A stretch of 64,000 nt of DNA, taken from NCBI GenBank assembly GCA_041570195.1, contig JBFFWQ010000011.1:17505-81504 (forward strand), given 5' to 3'. Of this stretch, positions 1 through 7,508 are shown in pieces. A model generated the notes under the pieces. It did no database searches and was not told the origin of the DNA. It was given only the letters and a program-made list of their open reading frames with translations. The stretch is from UBA11865 sp041570195 (GTDB taxonomy: Bacteria > Chloroflexota > Anaerolineae > Promineifilales > Promineifilaceae). The translations under genes and the position numbers were made by a program. Position 1 is the stretch's first letter; each line of letters opens with the position of its first letter.

Positions 1-494
1 TAGTGCGCCCGACCATCGGCCGCTTCCTGACGCAGGCGGCTGATCAGGGCGTCAAATTTCTCCTCGTCTAGATTCTCTTCATACTTAAGGTTGACCTGCA
101 GCATCGGCGCTTTATCACATGCCGCCAAGCACATGACCTTCTTGACCGTAAACAAGCCATCTTCCGACGTGCCGTCCACCTCGATGCCCAATTTGCGGCA
201 AGCCATCTCGGTGAACTCTTCGGCGCCGCGCAGGGCGCAAGGCAGGTCAGTGCATATCTCAAGCACATACTTGCCTACCGGCTCTTCATAGAAAAGGGTA
301 TAGAACCCGGCTAGAGACAGCACTTCCGTCGCATCCAACCCCAAAACTGACGCCACATCCCGCATCGCATCCTTACTCATAAAGCCGTACGCTTCCTGAG
401 CCAGATACATCATTGGCAGAACAGCCGAGCGTTGGTCCGGATACTTGGCCAGGATGGCCTGGATCTCATTTGGGTACCGTTGTGCAAGCACCAT
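1..494 (-). CDS. nuoE: NADH-quinone oxidoreductase subunit E (24 kDa), 3' end cut by window edge
   Basis: Peripheral-arm subunit of respiratory complex I that carries a [2Fe-2S] cluster and works with NuoF in NADH oxidation. The start is ATG at 494 with a strong GGAGAGG ribosome site directly in front. The visible 164 codons run MVLAQRYPNEIQ, then a helical N-domain with QEAYGF, then the thioredoxin-like domain. Cluster cysteines are visible in EICTDLPCALRG and, further on, VMCLAACDKAP, which is the NuoE C-x4-C ... C-x3-C pattern. The reading frame is open to base 1, so the C-terminus lies outside. It follows nuoD on the same strand with a gap of about 90 bases, as the last visible gene of the nuo operon. 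Confidence 0.93.
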   Translation of the reverse strand, partial: MVLAQRYPNEIQAILAKYPDQRSAVLPMMYLAQEAYGFMSKDAMRDVASVLGLDATEVLSLAGFYTLFYEEPVGKYVLEICTDLPCALRGAEEFTEMACRKLGIEVDGTSEDGLFTVKKVMCLAACDKAPMLQVNLKYEENLDEEKFDALISRLRQEAADGRAH

Positions 495-586
495 CCTCTC
501 CTAACTAGCAACTAAATCAAGATCTGGCCAATGGTTCTGAAACGCGACAAACCACTTGCCCTAATAGTCACAAATGATAACGAGTA

Positions 587-1855
587 CTACCGGTCAATCT
601 CACCCAGTACGATGTCGATAGACCCGATGATGGCCACTAAATCAGCCACCATAAGCCCGCGGCCCAGAATCGGCAGAGAGGCCAGATTGACGTATGACGG
701 CGTCCGGAAATGAACCCGCGCCGGCTTGGCCGTGCCATTGCCGCGCAAGTAACAACCGAATTCGCCTTTCGGGGATTCAATCCGCTGGTACACATACCCT
801 TCTGGTGCGCTGAAGCCCTCAGTCCATAACTTGAAATGATGGATCACCGCTTCCATGCTTCGGCCGAGTTCCGAGCGCGGCGGTGGCGCGATTTTTCGAT
901 CGTCGACCAGTACAGGGCCTTCAGGCAAAGAATCCAAAGCCTGTTGCACGATGCGCAGGCTCTGACTCATCTCGCGCACGCGGCAGCGATAACGATCATA
1001 GACGTCACCGTTCTCGCCCAAGGGAACCTCGAACTCATACTGGTCGTAAGTCAGATAGGGTAGCGATCTACGAATATCCCAATCGACGCCTGTTGCCCGC
1101 AGGCCGGGCCCAGTCATGCCCATGGACACCGCTTCCGCGGACGAAATGACTCCAACGCCCTTCGTGCGGCGTAGAAAGATGGGATTCTCCTTTAAAAGCG
1201 CCTCGTACTCGGCGATGCGATCTGGGAAAAAATCCAAGAATTGGCGCACAGCCGGTTCAAAATCCTCGGGCACATCACGCCAGACGCCGCCCGGCCGAAA
1301 ATAACTGGCCATCATGCGTTGGCCAGAGCACATTTCGAAGATATCTAGCAAATACTCGCGCTCTCGAAAACAGTACAGGAAAACCGTCATCGCAGCCACA
1401 TCCAAGGCATGGGTACCTAACCAGACAAGATGGCTGGCGATGCGGGTAAGTTCGGTCAGAATCACGCGGATGACTTGGGCTCTTGGCGGCGCTTCGACGT
1501 CCAGTAGCTTCTCAACGGCCATGATGTAGCCCAGGTTGTTGGACAGCGGCGCCAGGTAATCCATGCGATCGGTCATGACCAGCGCCTTGGTATAGGTCTT
1601 GGACTCCATGGTCTTTTCTATACCGGTGTGCAAGAAGCCGATGTCCGGCGCCAGGTTTATTACGTTTTCGCCGTCCAGTTCCAACAGCAGGCGAAGCACG
1701 CCGTGAGTACTCGGGTGCTGCGGTCCCATGCTCAGCAGCATATTATCTTCTGAAGTCAGCTCCAGGCCCGACCCGTATTTGGCCCGCAGTTCCTCGACGG
1801 TCAACTCCTTGACCTTGTCGCTGCCGGGGTCTTCGATTCCTACACCACTTGCCAT
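587..1855 (-). CDS. nuoD: NADH-quinone oxidoreductase subunit D (49 kDa)
   Basis: Complex I connecting subunit that forms part of the quinone-binding site together with NuoB. At 422 residues it has the usual length for a stand-alone NuoD. It has the signature MGPQHPSTHGVLRLLLELDGE near residue 44, the TDRMDYLAPLSNN stretch and the C-terminal DIVLGEIDR that ends nearly all NuoD proteins. NuoC is not fused to it. It lies between nuoC (62-base gap) and nuoE and is co-directional with both. No damage is visible. Confidence 0.97.
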   Translation of the reverse strand: MASGVGIEDPGSDKVKELTVEELRAKYGSGLELTSEDNMLLSMGPQHPSTHGVLRLLLELDGENVINLAPDIGFLHTGIEKTMESKTYTKALVMTDRMDYLAPLSNNLGYIMAVEKLLDVEAPPRAQVIRVILTELTRIASHLVWLGTHALDVAAMTVFLYCFREREYLLDIFEMCSGQRMMASYFRPGGVWRDVPEDFEPAVRQFLDFFPDRIAEYEALLKENPIFLRRTKGVGVISSAEAVSMGMTGPGLRATGVDWDIRRSLPYLTYDQYEFEVPLGENGDVYDRYRCRVREMSQSLRIVQQALDSLPEGPVLVDDRKIAPPPRSELGRSMEAVIHHFKLWTEGFSAPEGYVYQRIESPKGEFGCYLRGNGTAKPARVHFRTPSYVNLASLPILGRGLMVADLVAIIGSIDIVLGEIDR

Positions 1856-1916
1856 GACAACCTCATACCGTCATTTCGCCCTGGTCTGCTCGGTCTCAGG
1901 AAAAATGATAGTCTAA

Positions 1917-2456
1917 TTACTCTTCCGCGTACGGCTTCTTGGCGTCAATCGCCTGCCAATTAAAGGAAAACTGTACTTCCTCGTAGCCTAGCGGGTAATC
2001 TTTGCGTAAAGGGTGACCTTGCCAATCTTCCGGCAGGAAAAGGCGCCGTAATTTATTGTTGCCCTTGAATGTGATTCCCATCAGGTCCCAGACTTCGATC
2101 TCGAGCCAGCTGGCTACGGACCAGACGGCCTCCAGTGTCTCCGGGCCGTCGTCAGGATCCTCTACCGGCACTCTCAGCCGGATATGGTGGTTTTTTGGAA
2201 TGGAGAAGATATGGTAGTTTACTGCAAAGCGGGGAAAGTCAGGCAACATGTCGTCGGCGACGATATCTTCCAACATGTCGCAGCGCAGATCCTCATCATC
2301 CCGTAGTAAAAGAGAAACATCCTTCAAGAACTCCTGCCTGATCACGAGTGTGTGTTCGCCGCGAAATTCAACCCTCTCCTCAACCGCCTCGGGAAAGGCC
2401 TGGTTCACCTTCTGATAAAACAGATCGCCAGTGGACACGTCGCTCATTAGGCCCAA
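1917..2456 (-). CDS. nuoC: NADH-quinone oxidoreductase subunit C (30 kDa)
   Basis: Complex I subunit of the peripheral arm with no cofactor of its own. The 179-residue protein carries the family block EVWDLMGITFKGNNKLRRLF followed by LPEDWQGHPLRKDYPLGYE, the best-conserved NuoC signature. The C-terminal extension is short, and there is no fusion to NuoD. The start overlaps the nuoB stop by 10 bases, which suggests translational coupling. Confidence 0.96.
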   Translation of the reverse strand: MGLMSDVSTGDLFYQKVNQAFPEAVEERVEFRGEHTLVIRQEFLKDVSLLLRDDEDLRCDMLEDIVADDMLPDFPRFAVNYHIFSIPKNHHIRLRVPVEDPDDGPETLEAVWSVASWLEIEVWDLMGITFKGNNKLRRLFLPEDWQGHPLRKDYPLGYEEVQFSFNWQAIDAKKPYAEE

Positions 2457-2929
2457 TCCTTCAGGCCTTCGCCCCGAACTTTTTCGTGCAGGGTCATGAT
2501 GCCATCGATTAAGGCTTCCGGCCGTGGCGGGCAGCCGGCGACGTACACATCAACCGGCACAATTTCGTCAACGCCCTGGACGATGGCATAGTTATTGAAA
2601 ATACCACCGCAAGATGCGCAGTCACCCATGGAGATCACCCACTTGGGCTCAGACATCTGATCATAGAGACGGCGCAATACCGGCGCCATTTTGCGCGAAA
2701 CCCGGCCGGCGACAATCATCACGTCCGATTGGCGGGGAGATGGGCGCATCAATTCCATGCCAAATCGAGACGCGTCGTAATGTGACGCTTGCATCGACAT
2801 CATTTCAATCGCGCAGCAGGCCAAGCCGAATAGCATGGGCCACATGGAATTTGTACGTCCCCAATTGACCAAATCTTCGAGGCGTGCTGTTACCACGCCC
2901 ATGTTTCCAAGCTTCTGTTCTACTCCCAT
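2447..2929 (-). CDS. nuoB: NADH-quinone oxidoreductase subunit B
   Basis: Complex I subunit holding cluster N2, the last iron-sulfur centre before quinone. It is 160 residues long. The expected cysteines are present: the CC pair in LFGLACCAIEMM, a further Cys in GDCASCGG and one in VAGCPPRPEALIDG. The N-terminus GVVTARLEDLVNWGRTNSMW is typical. It overlaps nuoA by 10 bases upstream and nuoC by 10 bases downstream, so nuoABC are tightly coupled. Confidence 0.97.
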   Translation of the reverse strand: MGVEQKLGNMGVVTARLEDLVNWGRTNSMWPMLFGLACCAIEMMSMQASHYDASRFGMELMRPSPRQSDVMIVAGRVSRKMAPVLRRLYDQMSEPKWVISMGDCASCGGIFNNYAIVQGVDEIVPVDVYVAGCPPRPEALIDGIMTLHEKVRGEGLKDWA

Positions 2930-3288
2930 TCAAGAGCACCTTTTTTCCATATCCAGATGAAACCCACGACCAGGATGGCTATGAAGATCAATACCTCGAC
3001 CAGGCCAAAAAGACCCAGCTGGCGAAACGTTACCGCCCAAGGCATGAGAAACACTATCTCAATGTCGAAAAGGATGAATAAGACGGCGATGAGATAGAAC
3101 TTGACCGGCAGGCGGCGCTGCGCCGGGCCAATAGGCGTGATGCCCGATTCGTAGGGAGATTCTTTGCGGTAATTCGGTCGCTTCGGTCCTAGGCTGACCG
3201 ACAGCACCGGCAACAAGATGGCGAAGAACATAGCGATGCCAAATAGGACGAAGATGGGGATGTATTGAGCGAGGAGGTCTTCTGGCAT
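2920..3288 (-). CDS. nuoA: NADH-quinone oxidoreductase subunit A
   Basis: Small membrane subunit of complex I, 122 residues, with three predicted transmembrane helices at roughly 9-29, 65-84 and 93-114. The conserved loop KESPYESGITPIGPAQRR and the helix FILFDIEIVFLMPWA are diagnostic. It is the first gene of the visible operon. The roughly 350-base region to its right contains the likely promoter. Confidence 0.96.
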   Translation of the reverse strand: MPEDLLAQYIPIFVLFGIAMFFAILLPVLSVSLGPKRPNYRKESPYESGITPIGPAQRRLPVKFYLIAVLFILFDIEIVFLMPWAVTFRQLGLFGLVEVLIFIAILVVGFIWIWKKGALEWE

Positions 3289-3533
3289 TAGTGATTGCCT
3301 TGAATGATGATGTGGTCACTTTGTTTGGCCAATGCAGGCCGGCACAAGAACATTATTAATGAAACACCTGCATCTTGCCGAAGGTGCAATCCCGCATCAA
3401 GCAATCGTCAGCGGACGCATCTCAGGGCGAAGTTGTTTGTATGTTTCGGAGCCGAGCGACTGCCGGCATCAATTCTTGGTCCGGAATCCGCCCAAAAACG
3501 GCCAATTTTCGACTTAAGCCGCAATGACTGTAC

Positions 3534-3561
3534 ATTTTATCACAATCAAATAAGGCAGCAA
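3534..3561 (-). promoter_or_regulatory. candidate sigma-70 promoter of the nuo operon
   Basis: On the minus strand a TTGCTG box (3556-3561) is separated by 16 bases from TAAAAT (3534-3539). Transcription would start near 3527 and leave a leader of about 240 bases before nuoA. It is a reasonable but not perfect match. I saw no other convincing structure in the 3289-3644 gene-free stretch and no open reading frame there that looks real. Confidence 0.35.
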
Positions 3562-3644
3562 CAACTATAGTGTTATTTTTATTAGACTTATCATGTCAAA
3601 GGAGCCAGGATTATCGCTGGAGATTGTTTCCAGAAACGCTACCC

Positions 3645-5333
3645 CTAGCCGAGGTGATCGCGAAGCACTCGGCTGCGACTGGGATGGCGTAGTTTGCGCA
3701 GCGCTTTTGCCTCTATTTGGCGAATCCTTTCGCGGGTAACGCCAAACTCCCGTCCGACCTCTTCCAAGGTGTGATCCTTGCCATCCTTGAGGCCAAAGCG
3801 CATTTCCAGCACCTGTCGTTCGCGATCGCTCAGAAACTCAAGCGCGTTGCGCACTTGCTCGCGAAGAAGTTGTTTAGAAGCGATATCTTCGGGTTCTGGA
3901 ATCGTGTCATCGGGAAGGATATCGACAAATTGCGTCGTCGGATCACCCTGCCTGATCGGTTGCTCAAGGGACACGGTATCCTGCGACACGCGCCTGATAT
4001 TCCGGATTTTGCCCGTGGCTTGTCGCCATTTACGAAACAGAAGAGGGTCAATGGGTTCGGCCGTCTTCAAGTAGTTGCTGATTTGCCCAAATTCCTCTGT
4101 TGTCAAATAGCCAAGCTCATGTGCGAGTTCTTCGTCAGTAGGCTCGCGGGCCAGACGCTGAGTCATATCACGTTGGGCGCGAATAATCCGATTGATGGTC
4201 TCGACCATGTGCACGGGAATACGGATGGTTCGCGCCTGGTCGGCGATGGCCCGGCTGACCGCCTGGCGGATCCACCAGGTCGCATACGTGCTGAACTTGT
4301 AGCCCTTAGTATGGTCAAACTTCTCCACGGCCCGTAGCAAACCCACATTGCCTTCCTGAACCAAATCCTGAAACTGTATGCCGCGGCCCATGTATTTCTT
4401 GGCCACGGCGACAACCAGCCGCAAGTTTGCCCGAGTCAGGTAATCCTTGGCTTCTTCGGCCAGGTGATAAATCATGAACTCATTGTACTTCAGTCCATGC
4501 TCATCTCGTTCCAGCCAGCGCTCAAAATCCTCGTCTGAAGGAAGATCGTGGTTTTCAATATAACAGTCACATAGTTGATCCGACAGATCGACAGGCAGCA
4601 AATATAGTGCGGCGAAAATCGCGAAGACCGATTTGGCGAGATCGCTCCACTCTATAAGCTGGGCCCAGTCGCCATCATTCAAGTAATGGCGTAGATATGA
4701 GGGGGAGCTTGACTGCCAACCCTGGCGGAGTTGCTGAGCCTCGCGGATGATTAGCGAAAGGTCCGGCAATTCAACGTCGATGAGTTGGGACGCTTCTTTG
4801 GCCCGGCTCCAACTGGTTAGCAATGACTCGTAATTGGCCAAGATCATTTGGCCATGGAGGTTGTTATGACTATTGCTGTCCATCACCTGCGCCGTGAGGC
4901 GTTCCAGCGTCGAGGCGGCGGCCAATTGCGTCGCCAGCCAGATTTCCTGTTCGGCCGTCAGTAATGGCACCTGGCCGATTTCTTTCAGGTAGGTGTGAAC
5001 CGGGTCGTCTTCGCTATCGGCCGCATATGTCCTTTCTATGCCTTCCTGGACTTGTTCCTCAAATTCGCGTTCCAGCAGACCGCTGTTGTCAGCCAGATCG
5101 TCGACAGTCTCGCCATTCTCGGACACGATTCGCGTGCCCATACGCTGCAATTGCTCGTAAAGGCGGTCAGCTTGATCCTCATCAGCCGTGGCCAGAATGG
5201 CTTGCAGATCCGTTTCATTGATCTGTCGAGAGCGGCGAGCTTCCAAAAGCATCGCCTGAATGTCGACAAACTCCTGGTCGTTTCCCTCAACTTCCGGCTG
5301 GCTGGCGTCGTCGAATGTTTGCTCAAGATCCAT
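3645..5333 (-). CDS. sigA: primary RNA polymerase sigma factor (sigma-70 family, RpoD/SigA)
   Basis: Directs RNA polymerase to housekeeping promoters. The 562-residue protein starts with an acidic, poorly conserved N-terminus. Region 1.2 follows (DPVHTYLKEIGQVPLLTAEQE, about 110-135), then a long non-conserved spacer (about 140-290). Region 2 is complete, with NLRLVVAVAKKYMGRGIQF, LVQEGNVGLLRAVEKFD and YATWWIRQAVSRAIADQ. Region 3 follows, then region 4 with LSDRERQVLEMRFGL and the helix-turn-helix VTRERIRQIEAKALRKLRHP. It begins nine bases after the dnaG stop, reproducing the classic dnaG-rpoD pairing. Confidence 0.96.
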   Translation of the reverse strand: MDLEQTFDDASQPEVEGNDQEFVDIQAMLLEARRSRQINETDLQAILATADEDQADRLYEQLQRMGTRIVSENGETVDDLADNSGLLEREFEEQVQEGIERTYAADSEDDPVHTYLKEIGQVPLLTAEQEIWLATQLAAASTLERLTAQVMDSNSHNNLHGQMILANYESLLTSWSRAKEASQLIDVELPDLSLIIREAQQLRQGWQSSSPSYLRHYLNDGDWAQLIEWSDLAKSVFAIFAALYLLPVDLSDQLCDCYIENHDLPSDEDFERWLERDEHGLKYNEFMIYHLAEEAKDYLTRANLRLVVAVAKKYMGRGIQFQDLVQEGNVGLLRAVEKFDHTKGYKFSTYATWWIRQAVSRAIADQARTIRIPVHMVETINRIIRAQRDMTQRLAREPTDEELAHELGYLTTEEFGQISNYLKTAEPIDPLLFRKWRQATGKIRNIRRVSQDTVSLEQPIRQGDPTTQFVDILPDDTIPEPEDIASKQLLREQVRNALEFLSDRERQVLEMRFGLKDGKDHTLEEVGREFGVTRERIRQIEAKALRKLRHPSRSRVLRDHLG

Positions 5334-5342
5334 GGTCGGCTT

Positions 5343-7364
5343 CTAGTCCCCCAGTGCGTCCTCGACAGGATGTTGGTTGCGGTATTGGCCGGTTGCCGAG
5401 CCGGCATTGCGACGGCCAACGGCCGACATCGCCTCGCGAGCTCGATTGATGCGCCGAACCTGCAGCGGCAACTCGCGAAGTTGCTGTCTGTACATCTCTA
5501 ACATATCCAGTTTGTTCTGTGCTCGACTCTCAAGAAAGAGCTGTTCCACTTCGGCTATCAGACGCTTCACTTTCTCCAGTCGCCAATCCAGGACCGACAG
5601 CACCAACCTCTCTGGCAGTCGCTCAAGCTCCGTCTCCGGCGATTCTGGCAACGACAAGAGCGTCTTAACTCTTGCCTGGAGGAATTCTTCCTCAAGACTA
5701 TCCCACAAATCTACTGGGCTGGCAATAGTTCGGCGGTCGCTGGCAAGTCGCACCTCGCGCCACAACGCGCGGTCGTCCGGCCGGCTAAAGTCATCCTCAG
5801 ACAGAGTCGCCTGCTGGTTGAGAGCGAGCTTCTTATCTATCTGGCGGATGATATGCGGGTGAGCCAGGCATTGGCGCATGAAATAGGCCCGGCGCCGTTC
5901 ACTGGCATCACTGCTACCATGCATAATGGTCGCCAAGCCGATCGCCTCAGCCCGACCCGGCTCCTCTGGCGCCGGGGGCCGATCCTCTGCGGCCGGAGCG
6001 ACTACCGGACGGCGCCTCGGTCTGGCGGGCAGGCTAACCTTGCGAAGGACCCGCTCGTCCACCCCAAGCTTGCGCGCCAGCATCTGGCGATAGTGTTCCC
6101 GCTCCAGTGGATCTTCGACATCGTTGATCAAGGGCAGGACTTGCTGTGCCGCCGCCGTTTTAGCCTTGGGATCGTCCAGATCCAAGCCCTCCACAGCTAC
6201 GTCGATTACATAAGCGACGACAGGCTTGGCCTGCTCGATCAGCTTCGACCACAGGGCCGGATCGCGACGAATGATCTTGTCCGGGTCGTCGCCTTCAGGC
6301 AGGCTTACGATGCGAATTTCGGCCTGGAGCCGCCCTTCATTTCGTACCAGCCCTCGGGCATCAAAGCGGGCGTCAGGCTCGCGATCGAGCACGCCACGGG
6401 CCACTTCCAGGCTGCGTAGCGTGGCGCTGGCGCCGGCGGCATCGGCATCGAGCGCCAGCACAAAGCGTTTAGTATAGCGCTTTACCAGTCGCAACTGTTC
6501 TTCGGTCAAAGCCGTTCCCATCTGGGCAACCACATTCTTGAATTCTTGCTGCCAGGCCTGCATGACGTCCATATAACCTTCAACAATGATCACCTGACGC
6601 GCTTCCCGGATGTGACGCTTGACCAGATCCAGGCCAAAGAGCAAGCGACTCTTATCAAAAACGGCCGTTTGCGGCGAATTAAGGTATTTTGGAATACCGT
6701 CAGGGTCGAGGGTTCGGGCGCCGAAGCCGGCCATGCGCCCGCCGGCATCGCGAATAGGGATCATGAGCCGGTTACGAAAGCGGTCGTAGCGACTTCCCTT
6801 CTCTTTATTGAAGGTCAATAGGCCAGCATCCTGCAACTGATCATCAGAATAACCCTGGGCGTTGAAATGGTTGCGGCAGGCATCCCAGGAATCGAGGGCG
6901 TAGCCGATCTTGAAGGTAGTCAGCGTCCCCTCACTCAAACCCCGGTCAGTGATATAATCCCGGGCGACTTCGCCTTGCGGCGCGTAGAGCAGAAGTTGGT
7001 GATAGTAATCGGCCGCCGCTTCCAGCAGGTCGCCTAGCTTATCCTCTAAGGCCAGCTTTTCCTTGTTCGCTTGCGTCGGTGGCGCCAGTTCTACCCCGGC
7101 ACGGTCGGCCAGGTAGCGCAGGGTCTCTTTGAAATCCCAGCCCTGCTTCTTCATGACAAACGAGAAAATATCGCCCCCCTCGGCGCAAGCGCCAAAGCAT
7201 CGCCAAGTCTGCGTATTAGGGAATACGACGAAAGCCGGCGTCCTGCTATTTGGGTGAAAGGGACAGAACCCGCTGAACGAACTGCCTGACTTGCGCAGAG
7301 GCACGTGTTCAGAGATGAGTTCTACGATGTCTAGGCGGCTTTTGATCTCGTCGGTAACTTCCAT
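5343..7364 (-). CDS. dnaG: DNA primase
   Basis: Makes RNA primers for DNA replication. It is 673 residues long. The N-terminal CHC2 zinc finger shows CPFHPNSRTP and, about 20 residues on, CFGACAEGGD. The TOPRIM catalytic core has IIVEGYMDVMQAWQQ and LALDADAAG, with the acidic metal-binding residues intact. The long C-terminal helical part would bind the replicative helicase. It is the first gene of the dnaG-sigA pair, transcribed leftwards, and about 145 bases separate it from glyQS. Confidence 0.96.
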   Translation of the reverse strand: MEVTDEIKSRLDIVELISEHVPLRKSGSSFSGFCPFHPNSRTPAFVVFPNTQTWRCFGACAEGGDIFSFVMKKQGWDFKETLRYLADRAGVELAPPTQANKEKLALEDKLGDLLEAAADYYHQLLLYAPQGEVARDYITDRGLSEGTLTTFKIGYALDSWDACRNHFNAQGYSDDQLQDAGLLTFNKEKGSRYDRFRNRLMIPIRDAGGRMAGFGARTLDPDGIPKYLNSPQTAVFDKSRLLFGLDLVKRHIREARQVIIVEGYMDVMQAWQQEFKNVVAQMGTALTEEQLRLVKRYTKRFVLALDADAAGASATLRSLEVARGVLDREPDARFDARGLVRNEGRLQAEIRIVSLPEGDDPDKIIRRDPALWSKLIEQAKPVVAYVIDVAVEGLDLDDPKAKTAAAQQVLPLINDVEDPLEREHYRQMLARKLGVDERVLRKVSLPARPRRRPVVAPAAEDRPPAPEEPGRAEAIGLATIMHGSSDASERRRAYFMRQCLAHPHIIRQIDKKLALNQQATLSEDDFSRPDDRALWREVRLASDRRTIASPVDLWDSLEEEFLQARVKTLLSLPESPETELERLPERLVLSVLDWRLEKVKRLIAEVEQLFLESRAQNKLDMLEMYRQQLRELPLQVRRINRAREAMSAVGRRNAGSATGQYRNQHPVEDALGD

Positions 7365-7508
7365 CGTCGCTCTTGATTAAGGCGGTGGCGAGTCACGCAT
7401 CGGCGGGTAGGCTCGCTCAAATATGGTGCTTCAACGGGTATCAACAGGCCTGGCTCAAACCTCAAGGTCTTCCCAGAAGCCGATTATACCCCAACTAAAA
7501 CAAATGGT

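Noticed and set aside
2135..2341. Plus-strand frames inside nuoC, nuoD and other minus-strand genes
   Set aside because: They have no family features and mirror the codon bias of the real genes on the opposite strand.
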